A stretch of DNA of 41,052 nucleotides from Chloroflexota bacterium (GTDB taxonomy: Bacteria > Chloroflexota > Limnocylindria > Limnocylindrales > CSP1-4), in contig PMBR01000129.1 in assembly GCA_003152995.1 (NCBI GenBank), positions 30,268-71,319 on the forward strand, read 5' to 3'. Shown here one piece after another: positions 32,135-39,100 of the stretch; within the stretch, counting starts at the first letter, position 1; every line of letters begins with the position of its first letter. The position numbers were made by a program, and so were the translations under genes. The notes beneath the pieces are model-generated. The model saw only the letters and a list, made by a program, of their open reading frames with translations, had not been told where the DNA came from and did no database searches.

Positions 32135-32974
32135 CTACTTGAGCATCTCCAGCATCGCGGCATGGTGTCCCGGTGCCGCCGCGAGGCAGGACCACTTCTT
32201 GGCCGGCCGCGAGATGTCGAACCAGGGTCCGCCGTCCAGGCTCGTGACCGTCGCGCCGGCGCGCTCGGCGATCAGCCCGGCGGCGGCTACGTCCCAGGCG
32301 GATATTCCAGCGCCCTGCGCGTACACGTCGAAACGGCCGCAGGCCACGTAGGCAAGGGTCAGTGCCGCCGAACCCATGGAGCGATGGGCGCGAATGCTCT
32401 TGACCGCCTCGCGGCGTTTGCGAGCCGTGCCACGTCCCCCGACTGCCAGGGTGACGACCAGATCCTCGAGACGCTCCTTCCGGCCGACTCTGATGGGCAC
32501 GCCGTTCCGCAACGGCGGTCCGTCGATCGCGCCGGCGAAGGTTTCGTCGCGCGTCGGGTCGTACACGACGCCCGCAACCGGCCTGCCGGCGGCAATCAGA
32601 GCGATCGAGATGCAGAAGAACGGGATCCCATTGGCGTAGTTGACGGTCCCGTCGAGCGGGTCGACGATCCAGACCCGGTCCGACTCCCCGTCGCCGGCGG
32701 CCGCCACCTCGCCGATTTCCTCGGCATAGAAGGCGTCGTTCGGGTATCGCTCCCGGACGGAATTCATCACCAGGGCTTCGCAGAGATGGTCGACTTCGGT
32801 TACGACGTCGCGCGGCCCCTTGGCCTCGATTCGTTCCAGTCGCTCATACCGATCCATCTGGATCTGGCCGGCCTTGTGACTCAGTTCGATAGCCAGTGCC
32901 AGCTCGGAGCCGAAGGCAACCGACCGGCCGAGCGTGCGCTCGTCGGCGGGGCCTTCCCCGGACGAAGCCGGCAT
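32135..32974 (-). CDS. suhB: inositol-1-monophosphatase family phosphatase
   Basis: This is a Mg2+-dependent phosphatase of the IMPase/FBPase/CysQ family. The 279-residue product has the first metal motif in FYAEEIGEVA, then WIVDPLDGTVNYANGIPFF (DPLDGT, near residue 104), and the second metal motif SAWDVAAAGLIAERAGATVT. GSAALTLAYVACGRFD lies between them. These are the standard active-site residues. Substrates could be myo-inositol phosphate, histidinol phosphate or 3'-phosphoadenosine phosphate, so the symbol is a family guess. The first 25 residues look unconserved. Its start overlaps the stop of the upstream phosphorylase gene (TGATG), suggesting translational coupling. Confidence 0.88.
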   Translation of the reverse strand: MPASSGEGPADERTLGRSVAFGSELALAIELSHKAGQIQMDRYERLERIEAKGPRDVVTEVDHLCEALVMNSVRERYPNDAFYAEEIGEVAAAGDGESDRVWIVDPLDGTVNYANGIPFFCISIALIAAGRPVAGVVYDPTRDETFAGAIDGPPLRNGVPIRVGRKERLEDLVVTLAVGGRGTARKRREAVKSIRAHRSMGSAALTLAYVACGRFDVYAQGAGISAWDVAAAGLIAERAGATVTSLDGGPWFDISRPAKKWSCLAAAPGHHAAMLEMLK

Positions 32975-33720
32975 CAGTCGGCGGTCCCGGCTTCGAGGGC
33001 GACTTCGATCATCCGCTCGATCGATCGGTTCAACTCATCGAGAGGCAGGTACGACTCTTCCGAGGTGACGTCTTCGGACAGTACGTCGCTCACGGTGAGG
33101 ATGGTGGCGGCGGCCACTTCGGCGCCGGCCGCCCTCGCCCGCGCCGCGAGGTAGTACAGGACCGAGCTCTCCATTTCGAAGGCCAGGACGCCCCGGCTGC
33201 GCCATTTGGAGAAGTAGTCCGAGTCGGGGTTGTAGAAGACGTCGACCGTGGCCACCTGCCCGACATGCGGGCTCTGGCCGCGGCGCACGGCCGCGTCGAC
33301 AAGCGACCTGACAAGGCCGAAGTCGGCCGTGGGCGCGTACGGGTCGCCGTGGAGGTAGGTTCTCGTGGCACCGTCCACCGGGGCTGCTGCCGCGGCGATC
33401 ACGATGTCGCCGGTCTTGATGCCACGCCCAATGCCACCGCATGTCCCGACGCGGATCAGGCGGCGCGCGCCGAGTCGGAGGAGTTCCTCGACGACGATCG
33501 CTATGCTCGGGCCGCCCATGCCACTCGTCTGAACGCTGACAGGGACGCCGTGGTAGGTCCCCGTGTAACCGAGCAGGCCGCGATGCGACGTGACCTGATG
33601 GGCGGCTCCAGGGCCGCCGTCGAACTTCTCGGCGATCCAGGTGGCGCGATTGGGGTCGCCCGGGAGCAGCACGAGGGAGGCGTAGTCCCCGGCTTCGGCG
33701 CGAAGGTGGATTTGCGGCAT
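32974..33720 (-). CDS. deoD: purine-nucleoside / uridine phosphorylase (DeoD-like)
   Basis: This enzyme splits nucleosides with phosphate into free base and (deoxy)ribose 1-phosphate. The 248-residue product begins MPQIHLRAEAGDYASLVLLP and has LPGDPNRATWIAE (phosphate-binding). It continues with RGLLGYTGTYHGVPVSVQTS, GMGGPSIAIVVEEL, RVGTCGGIGRGIKTGDIVI and the ribose-binding LAFEMESSVLYYLAA. The N-terminal layout and TGTYxG run match E. coli DeoD-type PNP, but uridine phosphorylase shares most motifs. GTGSCG-like RVGTCGG is present. It lies directly before the monophosphatase gene on the same strand. Confidence 0.88.
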   Translation of the reverse strand: MPQIHLRAEAGDYASLVLLPGDPNRATWIAEKFDGGPGAAHQVTSHRGLLGYTGTYHGVPVSVQTSGMGGPSIAIVVEELLRLGARRLIRVGTCGGIGRGIKTGDIVIAAAAAPVDGATRTYLHGDPYAPTADFGLVRSLVDAAVRRGQSPHVGQVATVDVFYNPDSDYFSKWRSRGVLAFEMESSVLYYLAARARAAGAEVAAATILTVSDVLSEDVTSEESYLPLDELNRSIERMIEVALEAGTAD

Positions 33721-34311
33721 CGGCTACTCCAGATGGGCCCTGTGGCTGGGACGGTGGCTCCTGGCTCGGCCGGATCTGGCCGGCGGTGCGATTACACGAT
33801 TCTACGGGCTCGCGAGAATGCACCCAGGCGTCCGGCGCCAATTGCGGGTCCGAGGGTGGGGCTGGCGCCCCTCCCCTTCGCATCGAGTCTACGCCCGCCC
33901 GCCAACCCTCCACTTCACCGCGAATCACCGCGACCACCTGATCCATTTCGGCTCGACCGGAAGCCCGGCCCGCCAATCTGGATAACCGGCGTATTGACAA
34001 ACGGCGAATGTGTCGATCCGAAGCAACGGAATCTCAAGCGCCGCAGGGCTGGTTAGGGCAGGTCGGGACCGAATCTGTGAGGTTAGGTGTGGACAAACGG
34101 TGGAGAACCTGGGCAACATGTGTGCGAGCGATATGGTCGAACGCCGAAATTCATCGTATGGTACCGACGTCCTAATGGTCGCCCGGTACGAGTAGCTCTT
34201 AGGACGGGCGCAGGTGCGCCAGGATGAGACACTCCTGACCCTCGTTGGCCGGTTCCGTCTCCCGGCCAAGGTGCCGCCGTGGAGGGTCGCAGGGCTAGGC
34301 GAGGAACCAGC
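33721..34311. other. 591-bp intergenic region, mostly unassigned
   Basis: The region lies between divergent genes. A TTGACA is present at 33994-33999, but no good -10 follows at 16-18 bases. Around 34075-34200 the sequence is more AT-rich than its surroundings and then passes into the stem-loop chain at 34168-34269. Short open frames here (for example 34010-34195) lack any recognisable feature. Confidence 0.45.
34168..34269 (+). ncRNA. chain of adjacent stem-loops in the leader of the EAL gene (candidate structured RNA)
   Basis: Inverted repeats follow each other with almost no gap: CGTCCTAA (34168-34175) with TTAGGACG (34199-34206); GGCGCA (34207-34212) with TGCGCC (34215-34220), where the two-base loop means the inner pairs probably open; CAGGA with TCCTG (34220-34237); and TTGGCCGG (34245-34252) with CCGGCCAA (34262-34269). 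The EAL start codon follows 43 bases later. No known c-di-GMP riboswitch consensus was matched by eye, so this is a structural candidate only. Confidence 0.35.
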
Positions 34312-35475
34312 GTGCGGTTCGTCAGAACTCGACAAGGGGCGGTGGAGCGGCTCCTGTGGACCCGCGACAGCCGACTTGTGTCGTTGTTGACGCAAGTGAC
34401 TCCTGCAGCTCGTGTGATCGAGCTGGCGGGCTCGGGCTGGTGTCTTATCGCTACCGCTCAGGACCTCACGGAAGACGTCGTAGCTCCTCTGGCTAAGGAT
34501 GCCGCCTGGGGTCTTGCGGACGTGGATTCCACCCAGCCCCCCGCCGAGCGCTACCTGGTGGCGCTTGGGTGTGCGGTTCAGATCTCGGGCTTTGGCGATC
34601 GCATCGGCATGGGCGAAACGCCGGAGATCACCAGCCGAAAGCTGATGTCGCTGTTCTTCGCCTGCCACGAGCACCATGTCGAATTCCAGCCGATCGCTGA
34701 CCTCTCGACGTTGAAGGCGCACGAGTGGGAGTGCCTGTTCCGCCTGAGCCCCGGTATGGGATCCAAGACGATCAGCGACATCGTCGAAGCGGCGCTGAAG
34801 TCCGACCGCCCAGTGGACCTGGACAACTTCGTCGTCGAAGCTACGCTGGCTCGCATCGCCCAAGTGGCCGACACCGACCCCGCCGGAGGGCGAATGCGGT
34901 TCGGGGTGAATCTCCTGCCCGCCAGCCTGCTCGCCCCGTCGTTTGAGGCCGAGGTTCTGGCGGATAAGGTTCGATCGGTTGGCCTGTCGCCCCATCAGAT
35001 CATCGTCGAGTGCACCGAGCAGCAGGCCTTCCACGACGTGCCCCGCCTCAAGAAGCAGGTCCGCGCCCTGCGCCGCCTCGGCTTCGGCTTTGCGATCGAC
35101 GATGCCGGCGCCGGCTACGCGAGCTTCACGATAATCGCGGCCCTCGAGCCCACGATCATCAAGATCGACCGCGAAATCGTCCAGGGCATCGGCAACAAGG
35201 ATGCCGAGGCAAAGAAGGCGCTGGTCGAGGCATTCGTCTCGTTCAGCCGCCGAATCGGAGCCAAGACCATCGCCGAGGGGATCGAGAACCGCCGCGACCT
35301 GATGGCACTCCAGGATCGCGAAGTGGATTTCGGCCAGGGCTATTTGCTCGGTCGATCGTCAGTGGTTCCTGTCCAGCCTCGACGTCTGCGCGACATGGAC
35401 GACCTGACGCTGGTCGTCTCGAATGCGGCCGGCTGGGACGGCGCGGTCCGACCGCGAGTGGCCTCCGGTCCTTAG
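34312..35475 (+). CDS. EAL-domain c-di-GMP phosphodiesterase with unassigned N-terminus
   Basis: The 387-residue product has an EAL domain from about residue 115 to 360. Active-site positions can be read: FQPIADLSTLKAHEWECLFR (the E of ExL is E140, written ECL), FGVNLLPASLL (Asn), IIVECTEQQ (Glu), AIDDAGAGYASF (the DD pair), IIKIDREIV (Lys/Asp), TIAEGIENRRD (Glu) and DFGQGYLLGR (Gln). All catalytic positions appear conserved, so it should hydrolyse c-di-GMP. Residues 1-110 match no domain I recognise and contain no GGDEF, PAS or membrane helix; a small sensory domain is possible. The GTG at 34312 follows GAGGAACCAGC; a GTG at 34279 is the alternative. No signalling partner is adjacent. Confidence 0.88.
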   Translation: MRFVRTRQGAVERLLWTRDSRLVSLLTQVTPAARVIELAGSGWCLIATAQDLTEDVVAPLAKDAAWGLADVDSTQPPAERYLVALGCAVQISGFGDRIGMGETPEITSRKLMSLFFACHEHHVEFQPIADLSTLKAHEWECLFRLSPGMGSKTISDIVEAALKSDRPVDLDNFVVEATLARIAQVADTDPAGGRMRFGVNLLPASLLAPSFEAEVLADKVRSVGLSPHQIIVECTEQQAFHDVPRLKKQVRALRRLGFGFAIDDAGAGYASFTIIAALEPTIIKIDREIVQGIGNKDAEAKKALVEAFVSFSRRIGAKTIAEGIENRRDLMALQDREVDFGQGYLLGRSSVVPVQPRRLRDMDDLTLVVSNAAGWDGAVRPRVASGP

Positions 35476-35574
35476 AGGGGCCGAATCCCGCCCGCGCAGA
35501 AGCAGCTCCCCGCGCGGCCCGCGGCGCTGAGCGCTACCATCGAGGCGATTGAGCCACTCACAGCGACGAGGCCG

Positions 35575-36015
35575 ATGACTGCCCCCTACGCGACCGCACC
35601 GTGCTCCCCCACCCTGTCGGCATCTGCCCGCCGATTCCTCGAGGCGCCGCGATTCGCGATCGTGGCCACCCTGAACCGGGACGGCAGCCCGCACCAGGCG
35701 GTCATCTGGTACCGGCTCGATGGCGAGGTGATCGTCTTCAACAGCTGCGTCGGACGTCGCTGGCCCGACAACCTTCAACGTGACCGCCGGATGTCCTTCA
35801 TCGTCGCCGACGCCTACGACTACATATACCTTCGCGGCGAGGTAGAGATCGACGACGATCCGGAAGTCGGTCAGGCGGTCATTGCCGACCTGACCCGGCG
35901 CTACGAGCCGGACGAGGCGGCCGCCGATGCGCAGATCGCCGGCTTCGCGGCCCAGCGCCGCGTGACCTTCAGGCTTCGCCCGAGGCGGGTGTTCGAGCAT
36001 CTCTCGGGCGACTAG
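35575..36015 (+). CDS. PPOX-class F420/FMN-dependent oxidoreductase
   Basis: The 146-residue product has the split beta-barrel fold of pyridoxamine-5'-phosphate-oxidase-like proteins. ARRFLEAPRFAIVATLNRDG opens the domain, followed by SPHQAVIWYRLDGEVIVFNS. Then come RRWPDNLQRDRRMSFIVADA, where WPDNLQRDRR sits at the cofactor-phosphate site, and YIYLRGEVEIDDDPE. This layout matches the F420-dependent PPOX family (TIGR03618-like). Whether F420 or FMN is bound cannot be read from sequence alone, but an FGD-like F420 enzyme gene follows 30 bp downstream on the same strand, which favours F420. Confidence 0.85.
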   Translation: MTAPYATAPCSPTLSASARRFLEAPRFAIVATLNRDGSPHQAVIWYRLDGEVIVFNSCVGRRWPDNLQRDRRMSFIVADAYDYIYLRGEVEIDDDPEVGQAVIADLTRRYEPDEAAADAQIAGFAAQRRVTFRLRPRRVFEHLSGD

Positions 36016-36045
36016 CGACTCGATCGGACCCTACAAGGAGACGAG

Positions 36046-37035
36046 ATGGCGCAGGCGAAGATCGGCTACGCGGCGATGCTGGAGCAGTTCGGGCCCTCGG
36101 AGGTCCTGGACCTTTGCGCCCGAGCCGATGCCGCCGGCTTCTCCGGCGTGATGGCCGCAGACCACTTCCAGCCCTGGGTGCCGCGACAGGGCCAGGCGTC
36201 ATTCGTGTGGGAGGTGCTGGCCGTGGCCGGGGCACGCACGCGGGGCGACCTGGGCCCCGGAGTGACCTGCCCGTCGTTTCGAATGCATCCGGCGATCGTC
36301 GCCCAGGCCGCGGCCACGCTGGAGGTCATGTACCCGGGGCGAACGTGGCTCGGCCTCGGGTCCGGCGAGGCCCTCAACGAGCACGTCGTTGCCGGCTACT
36401 GGCCGGAGGCGCCGGAGCGCATCAATCGCATGTTCGAAGCGATCGAGATAATCGCCAAGCTCTTCACCGGCAAAGATGTCAAGCACGACGGCCGCTTCTT
36501 CAAGATGGAGACCTGCCGCCTCTGGACGCTGCCGGAGAAGGCGCCTCCGATCTACATCGCCACGGCCGGCCCGGTGACGGCAAAGCGAACCGGGCAATTC
36601 GCGGACGGGATCATCACCGTCGGCGCGCCCGAGGAGAAGATCGACGGCATCTTCGCGAAGTTCGCCGAGGGAGCGCGTGAAGCCGGAAAGGACCCGGCCA
36701 CGATGCCCAAGATCCTGCAACTCCATCTCTCCTGGGCCGAGACCGACGCGGACGCCGTCGCGAACGCGGTCATCGATTGGCCCAACGGCGGGATGCGTTT
36801 TCCAAAGCAGGACATCCGCTCGCCCAAGGACCTGGAGCAGATGGCGGCGCTCGTTCGGCCCGAGGACTTCACCGGCCGAATGCTCATGTCGGCCGACCCC
36901 GAGGTCCACCGGCGTGAGATCCAGAAGTTCCTCGACCTCGGCTTCGACCAGATATATCTGCACAACGCCGGCCGAAACCAGGCGGCCTGGATCGACCTCT
37001 TCGGCCGCGAGGTATTGCCCAAGCTCACCGCGTGA
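36046..37035 (+). CDS. LLM-class F420-dependent oxidoreductase, FGD-like
   Basis: The 329-residue product is a TIM-barrel luciferase-like (LLM) flavin/F420 enzyme. It opens IGYAAMLEQFGPSEVLDLCA and has MAADHFQPWVPRQGQASFVW, matching the DHFQPW block of F420-dependent glucose-6-phosphate dehydrogenase (FGD1). It continues with TCPSFRMHPAIVAQAAATLE, LGLGSGEALNEHVVAGYWPE (GTGEALNE in FGD1) and PPIYIATAGPVTAKRTGQFA. The preceding bases AAGGAGACGAG form a strong ribosome binding site before ATG 36046. Substrate specificity for glucose 6-phosphate is plausible but other LLM enzymes share these runs. It reduces F420 for the neighbouring PPOX-type enzyme at least in principle. Confidence 0.87.
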   Translation: MAQAKIGYAAMLEQFGPSEVLDLCARADAAGFSGVMAADHFQPWVPRQGQASFVWEVLAVAGARTRGDLGPGVTCPSFRMHPAIVAQAAATLEVMYPGRTWLGLGSGEALNEHVVAGYWPEAPERINRMFEAIEIIAKLFTGKDVKHDGRFFKMETCRLWTLPEKAPPIYIATAGPVTAKRTGQFADGIITVGAPEEKIDGIFAKFAEGAREAGKDPATMPKILQLHLSWAETDADAVANAVIDWPNGGMRFPKQDIRSPKDLEQMAALVRPEDFTGRMLMSADPEVHRREIQKFLDLGFDQIYLHNAGRNQAAWIDLFGREVLPKLTA

Positions 37036-37090
37036 CCACATAACCCGTGACCCCGTGACATCGCGGCCGGGGCACGATCCTCGTCGAAAC

Positions 37091-37120
37091 CGAAGGCCCC
37101 GGCGGATGCCGGGGCCTTCG
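37091..37120. terminator. strong bidirectional hairpin terminator
   Basis: CGAAGGCCCCGGC and GCCGGGGCCTTCG form a perfect 13-bp stem with the tetraloop GGAT. It lies between the FGD-like gene (plus) and the convergent repeat-protein gene (minus). There is no T-tract, but stem strength and position make termination in both directions likely. Confidence 0.75.
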
Positions 37121-37138
37121 AGCGGTTCCGGAGAGCGG

Positions 37139-39100
37139 CTACATCACGAAGTAGCCGGTGACATCGAAGATCGCGTCGGCGGTCTTGCCCGAAGCGGCTG
37201 AGTACACGATCCCCAGAATGCCGTTTGTACCGAGGGGAACCGTGACACCCGTCGACCTCAGATCACCAACCGGGACGTTGAGCGTCGAGATTGACGGTGC
37301 ATTGGTCACCGTCTTGGTCAACGCCAGGTAGCCTGCGGCTGTCTGCTTGGTGCACGACAACGTGCCCGTGACGGCCACGACACCGGTCGGGACGCTCCCG
37401 CGTCCGGTGACCTGGAACGAGACGCCGATATTCGCACGCAGTGAGCCCGGCAGACCCAGCTTGGTAGGCGTGTTGAGAATCCGGGCGGGTGTCAGAGGCA
37501 CGTACATCGCGCCCGCTGTGCCCGGCACGAAGAAGCCGGTAACGTCGAAGATGACGTTGGTGGTCGCCCCGACCGCGGCCGTGTACGTGACCGACAGAAT
37601 GCCGCCGGCGCCCAGTTTCACGGTGACGCTGGCCGACCGGGTGTCGCCCGTCGGGAAGTATATGGTGGCGGTCGTCGGAGCATTCAGCGCATCGGGGCCG
37701 AGCGAGAGGAAGCCGGCCTTGGTCTGACCGGTGACGGTCAGCGTCCCCGTAACGGCGATGGCAGAGGCCGGCACGAACTTGGTCGGGTCCGAAGCGTTGC
37801 GTCCCGTTACCTGGAAGTTCCGGTGCACACCAGCCGTGAGCCCGCCGGACATTCCGCCGTTCGTGCCGCGGGAGTCGAGGAGCCGATTGGGGGTCAAGGT
37901 CAGGTATGTCGAACCAGACGTGCCCGTTACGAAGTAGCCGGTCACGTCGAAGCTGACCTGGACCGTGTTGCCGGTGGTGGCGCCGCCGAAGGTGACCCAC
38001 ACCGCTCCGCCAGTTCCCAGGGGCACCGTCACGCCACTCGATCTGGAATCGCCCTTGGGGAAGTTGATGTTGACCGTGGCGACACCGGGGGCGTTGTTGG
38101 CCACGGTGGTGAGAGCGACCCAGCCTGCGGCCGTTGAGCCCGAGACCGAGAACACGCCGGTGACGGCGCTGGCGTTCGAAGGAACGTTCCGGGTCGGATC
38201 ACTCGCAAACTTGCCGGTTACCTGGAAGGTGGCCGCGACATTGGCCTTGAGAGCGCTGGTGAGACCCAGGCCGGTCTTGCTATCGAGTATCCGGCTGGGC
38301 GTGAGCGCAACGAAGGTGGCGCCGACTCGCGGGATGACGCTCGTAGATGCGGTTGATGCCGCACCCGTGCCGATTGCATTCGTGGCGGTCACTTTGAAGG
38401 TGTAGGCAGTGTGATTCAGGAGGCCCGTCACGCGGCAAGTCAGGGTTCCTGTGGTGGTACAGGTCTTGCTGCTCGGCGTGCTGGTCACCTTGTACCCGGT
38501 TATCGCGCTTCCGCCGTCATCGGCGGGAGCGGTCCAGCGAACATCCGCCGCCGTGCTGAGCCCGACGCCGCTGACGGCCGTGGGGGCGCCGGGAACGGTC
38601 AGGGCAAGCGGCTTGACCACTGCAGATGGGAGGGAGGACGCGCCCGATCCCTTGGAGTTGTGGGCGGTCACCGTGAAGGTGTAGCTCGTGCCGGGCGTCA
38701 GCCCGGTCACAGTACATGTGAGCGGACCCGGCAGCGTCGGTGAGCAGGTGCGGCCGCCTGTCGAGCTCGTGACCGTATAGCCGTCGATCGCTGCCCCGCC
38801 GTTGATTGCGGGTGCGGTCCAGCTGACGGTCACTTTGCCCTTGCCGGCCGTGCCGATGACGCCTGTCGGCTTGCCCGGAACGGTCGCGGCAACGGCGAAG
38901 CTCTGTTGCTTCTGGACCGCGGCGTTCCAGTTGGTGCCGGCGGCCTGGTTGACGTCGATCTTGCAGGTGCCGACGGCGAGGAAGCTCACGACGTTGCCAC
39001 TGATAGAGCAGATGCTCGTGGTTGTGGCATCGATGCTGAAGACGATGGTCGCAGGCGAGGGCGAGGTGGCGGTCACGGTGTACGTGGCGCCGCCCACCAC
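37139..39100 (-). CDS. C-terminal part of a large Ig-like/FnIII surface protein, split by a frameshift
   Basis: This 653-residue frame continues the upstream repeat protein after a one-base shift near 39105; the GTG at 39100 is only the first in-frame codon, not a real start. Residues 1-70 are a repeat unit ending KIDVNQAAGTNWNAAVQKQQ. Two fibronectin type III domains follow (about 73-165 and 168-257), the first with VTVSWTAPAINGGAAIDGYT. Then come three about 130-residue repeats, each opening like FVALTPSRILDSKTGLGL and closing FDVTGYFV. Such LTPxRxLD repeats are common at the C-termini of extracellular proteins in Actinobacteria and Chloroflexota. There is no C-terminal anchor or sorting signal; it ends FDVTGYFVM. 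A strong terminator follows the stop. Probably secreted and adhesive or structural. Confidence 0.75.
   Translation of the reverse strand: MVGGATYTVTATSPSPATIVFSIDATTTSICSISGNVVSFLAVGTCKIDVNQAAGTNWNAAVQKQQSFAVAATVPGKPTGVIGTAGKGKVTVSWTAPAINGGAAIDGYTVTSSTGGRTCSPTLPGPLTCTVTGLTPGTSYTFTVTAHNSKGSGASSLPSAVVKPLALTVPGAPTAVSGVGLSTAADVRWTAPADDGGSAITGYKVTSTPSSKTCTTTGTLTCRVTGLLNHTAYTFKVTATNAIGTGAASTASTSVIPRVGATFVALTPSRILDSKTGLGLTSALKANVAATFQVTGKFASDPTRNVPSNASAVTGVFSVSGSTAAGWVALTTVANNAPGVATVNINFPKGDSRSSGVTVPLGTGGAVWVTFGGATTGNTVQVSFDVTGYFVTGTSGSTYLTLTPNRLLDSRGTNGGMSGGLTAGVHRNFQVTGRNASDPTKFVPASAIAVTGTLTVTGQTKAGFLSLGPDALNAPTTATIYFPTGDTRSASVTVKLGAGGILSVTYTAAVGATTNVIFDVTGFFVPGTAGAMYVPLTPARILNTPTKLGLPGSLRANIGVSFQVTGRGSVPTGVVAVTGTLSCTKQTAAGYLALTKTVTNAPSISTLNVPVGDLRSTGVTVPLGTNGILGIVYSAASGKTADAIFDVTGYFVM

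Noticed and set aside
33994-34022. Promoter at TTGACA 33994-33999
   Set aside because: No acceptable -10 hexamer at 16-18 bases; the following bases read like TCCGAA.
34010-34195. 61-codon open frame in the intergenic region
   Set aside because: Mixed composition without a ribosome binding site or recognisable feature, and it runs into the stem-loop region.
34168-34311. c-di-GMP class I or II riboswitch before the EAL gene
   Set aside because: The characteristic A-GGGCAAA and CGCAAAGCC-type runs were not found, so only a generic structured leader is claimed.
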